64,000 bases of DNA from Acholoe squamosa (GCA_949317995.1 OX439041.1:16027501-16091500), one strand, 5' to 3'; positions 24,409 through 35,896 are shown, counted from the first letter of the stretch. Notes: generated from the letters alone by a model not told the origin. Program-made: numbers and translations.

Positions 24409-24583
24409 GTGGCAAGGACCATGGATAGGAGTTGCCACTCCATTGCTAACCACTGCGGTTGATGTCACTGAGGCAGCATGATGTCACCAATGACGTCATA
24501 GGTGACAGGGAGAAAACCGAAAACATTATGGAGTTGCTACAGTCGCTACGCTCCCGGCCGCTGACGTGGCTTGCAACTCCAAA
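24409..24583 (-). repeat. CRE-bearing repeat, copy 2
   Basis: Reverse complement of the repeat at 11323-11499. The blocks GGCAAGGACCATGGATAGGA, GCAGCATGATGTCACC and CGCTACGCTCCCGGCCGCTG correspond one to one. One intact CRE (24491-24498) is kept, and the second has changed to TGATGTCACTG. Confidence 0.75.
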
Positions 24584-24998
24584 TAACCTCGCGTATAAGG
24601 TGCACCTCTAGCTTTGGCTGATTCTATAACATGCACTGGGGTCCGTCATCATGCATAAGCTGCATGTTGTATGTGGGATATTACAGGATTTTTGGCTTCT
24701 TTTCTATAAAACAAATTTCTCAATTCAACAGCCTGCCTCCTCCCTATTATGGGCTTTAACCATTCAGGCCTCTAAGGAAATCCAACAAACATCATTTAGC
24801 ACAGAGTGAGTAACACAAAGTGTGGTGCTGTGAGATCGAAGAGTTATTGAGGAAGAAAGTCATTTTTCTCTTTAATCTTTTTTCGTGTATACCGTGTAAT
24901 ATTGCTGTTGCAGGCACTATTCAACTTCCATTTGGCTGAGATATAATGCATGATGTGTCTCGTACTTAGAAACATATTGTTATGGTAATACCGAAAAC

Positions 24999-26187
24999 CT
25001 TGGTGTGACTATTATGGACATCTGACTATGTACACCCATGGTGTAAGTAGTATATGGACACAGGACTATGTACACCCATGGTGTGAGTAGTATATGGACA
25101 CAGGACTATGTACACCCATGTTGTGAGTAATATATAGACATCGGACTATGTACATCCATGGTGTAAGTAGTATATGGACATGGGACTATGTACACCCATG
25201 GTGTGAGTAGTATATGGACACAGGACTATGTACACCCATGGTGTGAGTAGTATATGGACACAGGACTATGTACACCCATGTTGTGAGTAGTATATAGACA
25301 TAGGACTATGTACACCCATGGTGTAAGTAGTATATGGACATGGGACTATGTACACCCATGGTGTGAGTAGTATATAGACATGGGACTATGTACACCCATG
25401 GCGTAACTAGTATATTGACATAGGACTATGTACACCCATGGTGTAAGTAGTATATGGACATGGGACTATGTACACCCATGGTGTAAGTAGTATATAGACA
25501 TAGGACTATGTACACCCATGGTGTGAGTAGTATATGGACATGGGACTATGTACACCCATGGTGTGAGTAGTATATGGATATGGGACTATGTACACCCATG
25601 GTGTAAGTAGTATATGGACATGGGACTAGGTCCACCCATGGTGTGAGTAGTATATGGACATAGGGCTATGTACACCCATGGTGTAAGTAGTATATGGACA
25701 TGGGACTATGTACACCCATGGTGTGAGTAGTATATGGACATAGGACTATGTACACCCATGGTGTAAGTAGTATATGGACATAGGACTAGGTCCACCCATG
25801 GTGTGAGTAGTATATAGACATCGGACTATGTACACCCATGGCGTAACTAGTATATTGACATCGGACTATGTACACCCATGGCGTAACTAGTATATTGACA
25901 TGGGACTATCTACACCCATGGTGTAAGTAGTATATGGACATGGGACTATGTACACCCATGGTGTAAGTAGTATATGGACATAGGACTAGGTCCACCCATG
26001 GTGTGAGTAGTATATAGACATCGGACTATGTACACCCATGGCGTAACTAGTACATTGACATCGGACTATGTACACCCATGGCGTAACTAGTATATTGACA
26101 TGGGACTATCTACACCCATGGTGTAAGTAGTATATGGACATGGGACTATGTACACCCATGGTGTAAGTAGCATATGGACATGGGGCT
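24999..26187. repeat. 40-bp minisatellite, block 1 (about 29 copies)
   Basis: Head-to-tail 40-bp units: GGGACTATGTACACCCATGG then TGTGAGTAGTATATGGACAT. Variant units form higher-order blocks. The 200 bp at 25781-25980 repeats as the 200 bp from 25981 with the same variant order (TAGGACTAGGTCC, CGTAACTAG, CGTAACTAG, CTATCTAC). A 160-bp repeat of a CACAGGACT/TTGTGAG variant set starts near 25052 and again near 25212. Non-coding, since 40 is not a multiple of three and stops occur in all frames. Confidence 0.97.
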
Positions 26188-26393
26188 TTATACCACTATT
26201 CGGCCACCTGCCTAACTGTTATGCCCTCTCCTACCAGTGCATTATGAGAGCATATACACACATGTGCTTTTTATGGTTTATTGGATATACTTTTTCGAGG
26301 TCAAGTTGGACTTAGAATATTTTGGGGGAGTGTTGAGACATACAAATTCAGTCTCATCATTGTTTCAATGTGAAAAATCATGCCAACTTGAGG

Positions 26394-26455
26394 AGAATTG
26401 AACCCCGGCCGCAGTGGAGATAGGCGGAGGCCTTAGCCATAGCGCCACACTGAAC
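26394..26455 (-). mobile_element. tRNA-like sequence, SINE-type head
   Basis: Read on the minus strand, an A-box-like TGGCGCTATGG (26437-26447) is followed about 30 nt later by a B-box-like GGGTTCAATTC (26395-26405). That is the internal RNA polymerase III promoter arrangement. The cloverleaf is not convincing, so this is a tRNA-derived SINE head or tRNA pseudogene rather than a working tRNA. It lies in the non-repetitive gap between minisatellite blocks 1 and 2. Confidence 0.55.
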
Positions 26456-26749
26456 GGTGATGGACTTCAATGGAAAAATAAATAAGTTCTAACCTTCGGT
26501 CCTAGTCCTATGTTTGGACTCAGTTTTCGTCTTGATTCCAAGCTTGTCATGTTATAATATTAAAATCACAAGAAGAATATGATCCATAGACGAGGAATGC
26601 ATGCTAATTTTCTCCATTTTGTTGAATATAGAGAAGAATCCATTGATTTTGCTATCATAAGGGGCTTGCGGTCCGGCCATTCCCATCCGCCTCCTTCTCC
26701 GACGAAATTGTGTCAGTGGCTCGGATGTAGATATAGGTCAACAAAAACA

Positions 26750-26833
26750 ATGGCTTCGCGCAGAGCGCTGACCCGGGCCGTATCGCTTGCTTTTACAAAA
26801 TGTCGTCTCGTGGCTATATTCTGTGGATATCAG
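26750..26833 (+). CDS. Candidate first coding exon (28 codons) ending at a splice donor
   Basis: ATG in context ACAATGG opens 28 codons that end at CAG followed by the consensus donor GTAAGA. The predicted peptide starts MASRRALTRAVSLAFTK: arginine-rich, alternating with hydrophobic residues, without acidic residues. That composition is typical of a mitochondrial targeting presequence. The 100 bases upstream and the exon itself are CpG-rich compared with the surrounding AT-rich satellite. No downstream exon could be recognised beyond the hairpin and minisatellite block 2, so this remains a hypothesis. An incidental open frame in CpG-rich repeat DNA is the alternative. Confidence 0.25.
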
Positions 26834-26872
26834 GTAAGAAATTGATACAAAATGGAGGAAAAGGTGGTATAA

Positions 26873-26997
26873 ATGCAATATGGCATAAATATGCCAGCGC
26901 ACGGGTGGTATATTGACGATATTGCACTCGGCCTAACGGCCTCTTGCAATATTCGTCAATAAACCACCCTTGTGCTGCCATATTTATGCTATATTCC
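26873..26997. mobile_element. Hairpin MITE between minisatellite blocks
   Basis: About 55-bp imperfect arms: GCAATATGGCATAAATATG and GGGTGGTATATTGACGATAT on the left pair with TATTCGTCAATAAACCACCC and CATATTTATGCTATATTCC on the right. The GC-rich loop reads GGCCTAACGGCC. Confidence 0.75.
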
Positions 26998-27000
26998 ATT

Positions 27001-27550
27001 AATGTACACCGATGTTGTAAGTGGTATATGGACATGGGACTATGTACACCCAAGGTTATGAGTAGTATATGGACATGGGACTATGTACACCCATGGTGTG
27101 AGTAGTATATGGACATAGGACTATGTACACCCATGGTGTAAGTAGTATATGGACATGGGACTATGTACACCCATGGTGTGAGTAGTATATGGACATGGGA
27201 CTATGTACACCCATGGTGTGAGTAGTATATGGATATGGGACTATGTACACCCATGGTGTGAGTAGTATATGGACATGGGACTATGTACACCCATGGTGTG
27301 AGTAGTATATGGACATGGGACTATGTACACCCATGGTGTAAGTAGTATATGGACATGGGACTATGTACATCCATGGTGTAAGTAGTATATGGACATAGGA
27401 CTATGTACACCCATGGTGTGAGTAGTATATGGACATGGGACTATGTACACCCATGGTGAAAGTAGTATATGGACATCGGACTATGTACACCCATGGTGTA
27501 AGTAGTATATGGACATGGGAATATGTCCACCATTGGTGTGAGTAGTGTAG
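27001..27550. repeat. 40-bp minisatellite, block 2 (about 13 copies)
   Basis: Same unit as block 1. It starts degenerate (ACCGATGTTGTAAGTGG) directly after the hairpin element and ends at GTGTGAGTAGTGTAGGGGCC. Confidence 0.97.
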
Positions 27551-27683
27551 GGGCCAGCTCTGCCATACAAAGTCAGCTGACCCGTTCCGGGTGTACCAGC
27601 TTAGCCACCTGGCACCTGGTGGTAGCTGCCCCTATGTGTGTCATACCGATCCAGGTGTAGATGGAAGGTAGAGAATGTCAGAC

Positions 27684-27760
27684 GGGGAAGTAGCTCAGTG
27701 GTAGAGCTTCCGCCTGCAGGTTGGAGCGTCCCTGCTTTGACTCCCGGTTTCTATAGGACA
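27684..27760 (+). mobile_element. tRNA-like sequence, SINE-type head
   Basis: GGGGAAGTAGCTCAGTGG contains a perfect A box (TAGCTCAGTGG, 27691-27701). GCTTTGACTCC (27734-27744) is a B box with two changes, at normal spacing. The acceptor and anticodon stems do not close well, so it is read as a tRNA-derived SINE head or tRNA pseudogene. It sits in the second interruption of the 40-bp minisatellite. Confidence 0.6.
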
Positions 27761-27773
27761 TTTTCCGTCAACC

Positions 27774-28205
27774 TCTACAGTACTATATGGACATGGGACT
27801 ATGTCCACCCAGAGTGTGAGTAGTATATGGACATAGAACTATGTACACCCAGAGTGTGAGTAGTTTATGGCCATGGGGCTATGTACACCCATGGTGTGAG
27901 TATTATATAGACATGGGACTATGTACACCCATGGTGTGAGTAGTATATAGACATGGGACTATGTACACCCATGGTGTAAGTAGTATATGGACATAGGACT
28001 ATGTACACCCATGGTGTAAGTAGTATATGGACATGGGACTATGTACACCCATGGTGTGAGTAGTATATAGACATAGGACTATGTACATCCATGGTGTGCG
28101 TAGTATATGGACATGGGGCTATGTACACCCATGGTGTAAGTAGTATATGGACATGGGGCTATGTACACCCATGGTGTAAGTAGGATATGGACATGAGGCT
28201 GTGTT
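27774..28205. repeat. 40-bp minisatellite, block 3 (about 10-11 copies)
   Basis: Same unit as blocks 1 and 2. It begins abruptly at CAGTACTATATGGACATGGG after the tRNA-like insert and decays at GGACATGAGGCTGTGTTTACC. A single relic unit follows near 28400-28450. Confidence 0.95.
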
Positions 28206-28288
28206 TACCTATGATATACATGGGTCCATGAATGATTTCTAAACTACTCTGCTAATCAGGAACGGCTTATATATTAAGTTGGGCTCCT

Positions 28289-28311
28289 TGTGTGTGTGTG
28301 TGTGTGTGTGT
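28289..28311. repeat. (TG)n microsatellite
   Basis: An uninterrupted TG run of about 11 units. Confidence 0.95.
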
Positions 28312-28698
28312 CTCAGAGGGTCAGAAAAAGCTAGGTTCACCTTATAGATTGGACACTAAATTGTTTATTAGGTGTGTCTATCCTGTAATGCATGGTGGAC
28401 CGTATACATAGGTTATTAGTGTTTACATCCATGATATCAGTAGTATGACATGGAAAATGTCCCCGCCAGCTAGTTTCAGGAAAGCATCCTCTAGATTCAA
28501 AAATGAAATCTAGGTGAGAAGCATACAGCTAGACACACCTAAAGGCAACCCAATGAGGGGTACAAAATCCAGATATAGAGAAATAAGGATATCATGTATC
28601 TCCTGGAAACCCGCTATGTGCGGCACTCTGCCTGCACCAATAGGTAACTCTATTGGTATCTCTCCCTCTGACCCGATCACCTATCACCCATATCCCCT

Positions 28699-28860
28699 TT
28701 ACCCTTTAAGGGCTATAAGGACATTAGCATGATCGTCCAAGGCTCCATTCATGCATCATGCCGACCCTACAGGGTTGATACAGTCTCAGAGGGTCGACAT
28801 GATGCGCCAATGAAGTGATGGCAAGCAGACTTGCCAGTACTTTATTGGGACATCAACAGG
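28699..28860. repeat. MH multi-hairpin repeat, left half
   Basis: Starts TTTACCCTTTAAGGGCTAT, then TTCATGCATCATGCCGACCC, the stem pair GCCGACCCTACAGGG / CAGAGGGTCGACATGATG, and GTGATGGCAAGCAGACTTGC then CAGTACTTTATTGG. Confidence 0.7.
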
Positions 28861-29034
28861 GGCGTTATAGGAATAGGGGAAATGGAGGTCTGAGCCTAAA
28901 GTCAGATCCAAATTTACCAAAAATTACTTTTCTATACAAATTCTATACGCATATACAAAGACTTCATCGTCCTTCAGCCAAAATTCAAGGTGATCGCTAT
29001 GGAGCCCTCGCTGTAGATTTGCTTCCTATGCCTC

Positions 29035-29310
29035 TGTCATCATGAAGCGCAATGGGCACGATGCATTCCTGCATCAAGAGCTCTTAAGGTTTTAAAGGCT
29101 ACATCAAACCACACACTACATGCTCCAAGGTTGTCATGATGCATCAATGCAGTGCTGTAACTGTACCTAACCACGACCTCATTGTACAGAGCATCATGCC
29201 AACAGTCCAACAGTCTATTTATGTACAAAATAAGGTTGGCATGATGTAGAAATGCACCCCTGGTGAGTTATTCACCAGGGCTGCATTCATTTATCATAGA
29301 CATAATGTAT
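29035..29310. repeat. MH multi-hairpin repeat, two partial copies
   Basis: A right end (GATGCATTCCTGCATCAAGA, GCTCTTAAGGTTTTAA) is followed by a second copy with GTCATGATGCATCAATGCAG. That copy has the central stem CACCCCTGGTGAG / TTCACCAGGGCTGCATTCAT. MH copies can therefore lie next to each other. Confidence 0.65.
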
Positions 29311-29545
29311 AACAGCAGTCAGCAGTCCTGAAAGTGGCAAACTGCAGCTACCAGGGTCATGTAAACTTGACCAATGGAGGCCCACCTGATACTGTAATAC
29401 ACATGTACGGCTTCTGGCTCCACTACTAATAGTGGGGGGCAGGGTCTCTGAGGGGGTGCTCTAACAGCTGATACCGTTAGATGGGGTAACACCAGCACTA
29501 GGGGTTTCATATTTCTACACAAGTCTACTGGCTATACAACAAGCT

Positions 29546-29671
29546 CTGGAGGTCATTTTTTAATGCACTGCAATCGCACACAGCCATATGACTTGAAATA
29601 TCAATCCTGTGGGGATTTCGGTACCACTTGGAGGGTGCAGTCATACTAATATGTTGAGAAATAGCCCCCAG
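29546..29671. mobile_element. CATTTCTTAAC-type MITE
   Basis: CTGGAGGTCATTTTTTAATG at the left and TATGTTGAGAAATAGCCCCC then AG at the right are inverted ends. The centre GTGGGGATTTCGGTACCACT and the subterminal GGGTGCAGTCATAC match the copies at 13407 and 8708. Confidence 0.65.
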
Positions 29672-31990
29672 TCTTTATATTTGAAGCTTTACGTATAGAC
29701 ACAGATATATGACATAGATATGATTACTCGACCAGACGACCATTGGGCATAAGATAACACAGTAAATGATGAATGCTTCAAGAAATATTTAAGAGCTAGA
29801 GAGACTTTCCATATTATGTGGAAAGGAAAATGATGCACCAAAGCAAGATTCATTCCCCAGGTACAACAATAGTAGCCCATGTGGGCAAAACAAAACGTTA
29901 AGGTAATGGCCATGTGTTTATCCAAACATAATATGCTACGGTCAAAGCGGGAATATATAGGATTCTATAACTATACCAAAAAACTGAACTTCGAATTCAA
30001 GGCAATATTCCTAATATTGGTTCAAACTTGCTCATATGCTCCAGTGGCGACCTTGTTAGATATATCTTACTTTTGCCAACGCTCGTATTAGTTTCATATA
30101 CATTTGAAAATTAAAGATTTTACAAGCAGAGATTCAAACTCATTGCCCACTATACAAATAACTCATCTATTGTTATTCTGTCCTGAATTTTGAACCTAAC
30201 GATACCACTAGACTCTTTCTGTACAACAATAGTAGCCCTGTGTCCTACCCTTTTTTGTACCTTCACCTAAATATACCCCCTGCCTAAACCCCCTCGATCC
30301 CCTTAACTCCTAATGGCCATAAGGCCCACTCACCCACCAGCACCTTTGACTGTAATATATTAAAAAGACGCCAACTGGCAGGTAAGAGGATGGGATTGGG
30401 GAACACTGAGACGCATGGCTTACCTTCCTGCCTGCGTCTCCTCAATGATTCATGGGGTCCCGTATAGAGGGCGCGGCGGACGCGGCAAGAGCAGACAGTG
30501 TCTGACAGGTGGGGAAAGCTACGCCCATCGGGGGTGTGAGTGACAGGTGTTGTCAATATAGGCCACGCCCCCTGTGGAGGGATCCCTGGGGTGTGGTATG
30601 TGTGTGATAGTAGGATATCTAGAGGTATTACATGTTCTACTTGGGTCACAGAGAATATATTGTGTACAGCATGTCGCCAATTGTGCATGTATACATTCAT
30701 AGCTCTAATCATCTCTATTTCAATCAACTCAATTGATATTGAAAAGGCAAGTGATTTATTCCCAACAATAGTTTGTGACTAATCAAAGATTAATTGCCTT
30801 TCTATAATATCTAGCCACTGTCTAAGTTCAAGGAAAGTTTAATGTTGTGCCCCTACATGCTCCTACTAATCAAAGTTGCATTACACTTGTAGGAATTGTG
30901 GCAAATATATGCCACATCTTGTGCCAATAGATGCCACCAGAGACCCCACGTCCCAGACATCTACTACTTTGGAGAAAGAGAAGTCATCTAGTCATGAATA
31001 TCGTGACAGGACTTTTAGAAACAGACATATTTGTAGAAACAGGCAACTTTTCACAATAAAAGAATAGATATTTCCTGGGAGTTCTTCATCGAATAATTGC
31101 AGAATGAGACAAACAGACATTGTCCTACCACATGTAGTTGCTGAGTGGCAGTGGATAGAATAAGTCATCTTGTTATGACATATAGAAGCATGGCCAGACA
31201 TGTAACATTTTGTATAACGAAGCCTAACTTCTATGTGTAACAGCCGATATCTTAAACTTGACAGATATTTTCCCGCCACATTCAGTCAGTTATTGACTTG
31301 CAGCAGACGACATTGATCGACTGCAGACATAGAATACCGCCTCCCGCCATTTCTTCCCCTCACAATCTTCACTTCCCATGTATCTTCACTTCCCATGTCC
31401 GGCTTTCCATGACTGCATCTGGCGATCTTTTTTTGATTTTTTTTGTATACGTTCAGGAAAGATCTCCTTCACTATCCACACACTTACTTCGTATCTGTCT
31501 CAATGTTTCTCTGACCCAAGCTGAAATGCCAGTAAATGATGTACGAAATATGTCGGTGCCTTTTCTCTCTCTTATCCGAGTTTATCACATACCTATAACA
31601 CTTGCAACCATCATAGCACCCATGCGCACAGTAACTTAGTGCAAGGTTTTGGTACAGGAGTCATGGGAGGATAGCGGCATATGGATAACCCGCCATGGGT
31701 CATAATTTGTGATCAAACCTCCGAAAAAATTATCATTTTCATTTCTTGTGTGAACAATGACCACTTGATCATACGGGATTCCAAATTAGAGCAGAGTCAT
31801 ACTAAGGTGGCGAGGTACATGTGTGTAGAGTGCATGGGTGTTTGTCTTTTTGAGGAGGACTTTTATGCTCTCTGGCTGGACTGTGAGCAGGGGATGATTA
31901 CTGGGGGGGGGCAGGAGGAGCAGCGGGAGGAGGTGGGTAGTAATGGCACAGTATAGCAGCAATAGATGTCAACTCACAGATTGACATTTG
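29672..31990. other. Unassigned stretch with one GC-rich patch
   Basis: A CpG-rich patch at about 30455-30570 carries GGGCGCGGCGGACGCGGC and GGCCACGCCCCC. On the minus strand it is followed by a donor-like AAGGTAAGC near 30426. A 147-codon minus-strand frame (30284-30727) and a 113-codon plus-strand frame (31298-31639) cross the region without domain signatures. Promoter function is possible but unsupported. Confidence 0.35.
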
Positions 31991-31994
31991 TAGT

Positions 31995-32215
31995 CAAAGC
32001 TCTTTAACACTTCCAGGGGGGCTGATGCATGAATGCAGCCCCGGTGAGTAACTCGCCAGGACTACATATATACTGTATCATGCCAACCCTACGAGGTTGA
32101 TATATCCCCAGAGGGTCGGCATGATGATCCAATGAAGTGCTGGCAAATAGACTCATAGGTGCATCATGACAACAGAGGTACATGATGCATTCCTGCATCA
32201 GTGGCCCATGGTACC
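31995..32215. repeat. MH multi-hairpin repeat
   Basis: GATGCATGAATGCAGCCCCG then GTGAGTAACTCGCCAGG; CATGCCAACCCTACG / GAGGGTCGGCATGATG; and the end ATGATGCATTCCTGCATCAG then TGGCCC. Confidence 0.75.
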
Positions 32216-32500
32216 TCCAGAGTCATGTTCCTCGGTCACCATGATTCACCAATGCAGTTGTTGTGTGTAGTCAAGTCTCAAGTATTACAAGTAAATCATG
32301 CCAGTGCTTCAGGAGTGTGTCAAGGCTCAGGGTTATCATGATGTATGAATGCATCTCTGGTTCACCAGTGGTCTTCACAGCAAATTGTCGTCATCTGTCG
32401 CCATGATTGGTCATCAACAGTGACTCCTTTTTGAGTGATAACTCATTCCGTCATCTTTCGCCACTGTGTGTTAGACTCATGTGCCATAGCAATTGCTATT
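32216..32500. repeat. MH-related degenerate repeat
   Basis: CGGTCACCATGATTCACCAA, AATCATGCCAGTGCTTCAGG and GGTTATCATGATGTATGAAT follow the MH order without intact stems. Confidence 0.45.
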
Positions 32501-32650
32501 CCTGGTGATCTTGTGCTATAACGACGTCGTGTTCCATCTAGCGACATGTGTGAGCCACTTCACACAGGTTGACGAGGACTCACGACAATTTGCTGGGTTA
32601 CTGACACATCACCCACAACACCCCCAGCACTCCCATCAAGCCTACGAAAG

Positions 32651-32809
32651 CAGTGGCGGAATTAGAGGGGGGCGCACACCCCCTCCTTTTTGCCAGTACT
32701 TCAGAGTTTAATTACATATTTTGGACCCAAATATTTGCTCAAAAATAGGGGTGCGCCCCCTCCTTTTTGGCCGCGCCCCCTCCTTTTCCAAATCCTGGAT
32801 CTGCCACTG
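32651..32809 (+). mobile_element. hAT-like MITE, CAGTGGCG family, copy 3
   Basis: Ends CAGTGGCGGAATTAG and GGATCTGCCACTG; interior CTCAAAAATAGGGGTGCGCC and GCCGCGCCCCCTCC. MH-like sequence lies on both sides. Confidence 0.85.
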
Positions 32810-32879
32810 GAAACGGCATTATTTATTACTGGGCTACATGTATCTAGCCCCCATGGCTCATGAATATCAGCATTTCGCT

Positions 32880-33020
32880 ATATCCATGGGTACTTTTGTG
32901 TATCGTGCCAACCCCTGGTGAGTTACTCAGTGAAGCTGCTTCATAAGTGCATCATGAGCATCATGAATCCAATATCTGTGGATGCTATAGTTTCCATGTT
33001 GTCGCCATTAAAGGGTTTAT
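32880..33020. repeat. MH multi-hairpin repeat, fragment
   Basis: GTGCCAACCCCTGGTGAG with TTACTCAGTGAAGCTGC, TAAGTGCATCATGAGC and the end GTCGCCATTAAAGGGTT. Confidence 0.5.
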
Positions 33021-33689
33021 GACAGTAGGCAGGCAGCAGAGTACCCTGGTTACTTGAGCCCTTGATCATGAAGAAACACGTATCACCATTCTTTATACCA
33101 AGGTTCTAGGATCCTTACCCGGAGGCACCATTGCTTGATCTGTTATTTACAATGCACCAAAGTAGTATTGGGGTGTGTTCATTATTCCGTCACAATACTG
33201 CTCTGTAAAGGATAAGATATCTGCTTTATATCTGTGACTAAACTATCAGGTTTGGGAAACATTGGCATTGGACATAGGAGGGGGGAAGTGAATAGACAAA
33301 TCGATGTTTGTATGCAATCAAAAATATCTAATAATGCACCCGGGACCTAGACGGTTATTAGAATCTTTCGTGCTGTCAGGTCTCTGAAAGGCAGAAGATG
33401 AACTAATGTAAAACTACACAAATAAGACTCTACCATAAATAGGCCACACCCTTACACTAGGAGAAAAGCAGCATATGGAGCCTGAAAACCCTCACATTCC
33501 TTACTTTAATCTAGAGGTAAATCCTCATGTATAAGCCGCACCCTGACTTTAGGATGGTCCTATAAGCCGAACAAAGGATTTGAAATAGTCTACTGGCCAT
33601 GGTTAATATCTGGTGTTTTATGGCACTTATTGAAAATATGAGTACGTTGATATTTCAAGATTAATTCTGTGTTCTTAGTAGGTAGCAAG

Positions 33690-33755
33690 AGAGGGAGAGA
33701 CAGACAGACAGACAGACAGAGAGGGTGACAGACAGAGACAGAGACGTAGTGAGAC
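33690..33755. repeat. (GACA)n-type simple repeat
   Basis: GAGACAGACAGACAGACAGA and flanking impure GA/GACA sequence. The C, L, S and V repeat frame on the minus strand is an artefact. Confidence 0.85.
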
Positions 33756-34025
33756 GTTGGCAAGCAGCCTCGATAATCCAGGCCCATACTTAGGGCCTGG
33801 ACCGGTTTTTACTTGTGATGTTTGATGCTTTAAGATGGGCAGCCCTGGACACCCATTTTCAGCAGAGGGAGGCCAAGGGCCAACTGAGGGTTCTTGGGTT
33901 CTTGGGCACCCCCGTAGCAATAAACAACTCCCATGTACAGAGCTTAATAGAGGGAGGTTAATCAGCCAAAATGAGAAACAAAATCATATAATACAAGGGA
34001 ATGTTCAACAATTACATCACTGCTA

Positions 34026-34737
34026 AGGGGTGTTTCATGAATAAAGTTGTTTAAGACAAATGATTAAGTTTAAGACAACACATTTACAACTGTTCAACAT
34101 GTCTTAAGTGATGTGTTTCATAAGTCGTTGTTGTAAATATCCTGTTGACTTGTGGTAAAAGAAATTCTTCTGATGACCTCTTATGAAGTACACTTCAGGC
34201 CAGTTGTTGTAAAACCTTAAGATGTCTTAAATGCAGTCAACATGTCTTAAATGCACCAAATTTTCACCTGGGACCATCTCATTGGGTTTGAATTCCCCTC
34301 TCCCCGCGAAAACTCGTAGGGGATTCCTATAATGACGTCAATTTGTATGCCTTGAGAAGTGAAAATCCAAGTTATCAGAAAATATTTAAGATGTCTTAAA
34401 AAATTAAGATATCTGAAAAACGCATTCTAAACAAGTAAGAAAAGGCAAAAATCGAGAAAATTTGAAATTTATACCTAGGGTTCAGGGTGCAGATAAATTT
34501 TTCTAATGAAACACAAAAAGTGCCGTCATAAGTCTTTATGATAACCTCTAGACTTGTGGTAAAAACTTGTGGTAAACCCTTTTTATGAAACACACAGCTT
34601 TTTCACTCTTTTAAGACAATGGATGCTTCTTAAGACAAGTTGCCTTACCACAAGTATTACGATAACTTATTTACCACAAGTCTTTATGAAACACACTCAA
34701 TTTAAGATATCTTGAACTTCCCTTATGAATCACCCCT
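34026..34737. mobile_element. 712-bp TIR element with repeated TGTTTCATAA motifs
   Basis: Left end AGGGGTGTTTCATGAATAAA, right end TTATGAATCACCCCT. The interior repeats three words many times in both orientations: TGTTTCATAA/TTATGAAACA (near 34031, 34109, 34578, 34685), ACTTGTGGTAAA/TTTACCACAAGT, and ATGTCTTAA/TTAAGACA. These look like multiple transposase-binding sites of a non-autonomous DNA transposon. No target duplication is obvious. Confidence 0.75.
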
Positions 34738-35896
34738 CTCAGGGGGTTGGGGGGCTATTTTGGTACCAGTGAGAAACAGTGACATTGGAGTGGGGGTCTT
34801 AAAAACTGCCAAAAACCAGTGAAATAATTGTTGAAAATTCCCTAAAGTTTTAGTCTATATACTACTGAAAGAAGCTATAGCCTACTAAAAGTCTGATCTA
34901 TGCATAGGCCTTGTGTATACATGTGTGCTACAAGGTTATACATGAGATATACTCCATGGGGTCAGAAGGCAATATCATATAAAGGAGCCAAGGGCAATAT
35001 ATGCTACTACTTTCTGCAGGTGTCTTAGCAAAGTTATAGGACCTAGGTATCAGAGTGACATAATAAATTGCCTTTGGTGGTGCACAGTGCATCCCCTTTC
35101 ATTTGGCTCTTGGAGTATTGTGCACTCAGCTGTGACCAGCCCCTTTACTGCAATGCACAGGTAGTTAGCAGGGTGGGAGCAGTGGGGGCATAGTGATCAA
35201 ATGTACAGGGCCGGCCAAGGCGGTATATTCCAATACACCTGGGGGTCAGAGACTGTTGGCAAGGGGAGAACAAGGAAACTGGGTGAGACAGAGAAATAAA
35301 GGTCCATAATCTATAATGGAATGACAAAGTTTTCTATGCATATCCATCTACTGCACTCTTGGTGTCATGGCACTAATAGGGCCAAGGACGTTCTGATTTT
35401 CCCCCCATCTTCCACCATAAAACTGGCGTAGAATGGGTTCTAATTTGATGGCGTTCATAAATAAAGGCTTAAATTAAAGCTGAAGTCATTCCTGATTTTT
35501 TTAGGATGGTCAACCATAATGGCGTCAGATCCTTTTTTGCACCAGTTGCCATGGAATCCACCATGTTGAATAAATTTAATGATACAGGCACCCCTGACAG
35601 GTCACAAATGCGGCCTTTGACCCCTCTAAGACACAATAGGTTTCCATGGTGACAAAAATTTGTTGCAATTTTTTCCCCCAAATTGTTACCTTTCTTCTGG
35701 TACCAAAAATATTAATCTCTGATCAAAATAAGGTCCCCTGTCACTGATTATATCAAGCATCAAGCAAAACACTGTTTTAGTTGGACTATTTAGCTGTCCT
35801 AGATTTACTGGGGCGGATTACTGCTGTGACACCTCTTGTTCATCATTCATACAGTGCCATAGTAACTTTAACATCAAGTACGATCATATCTGTTAC
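34738..35896. other. Unassigned sequence
   Basis: No repeat or gene recognised. Short frames only. Confidence 0.4.

Noticed and set aside
27684..27760. Functional tRNA gene
   Set aside because: The A box is perfect but the B box has changes, and the acceptor and anticodon stems do not pair convincingly.
30284..30727. Minus-strand 147-codon frame across a GC-rich patch
   Set aside because: No domain, no conserved motif and unlikely composition. The CpG-rich patch itself may still be regulatory.
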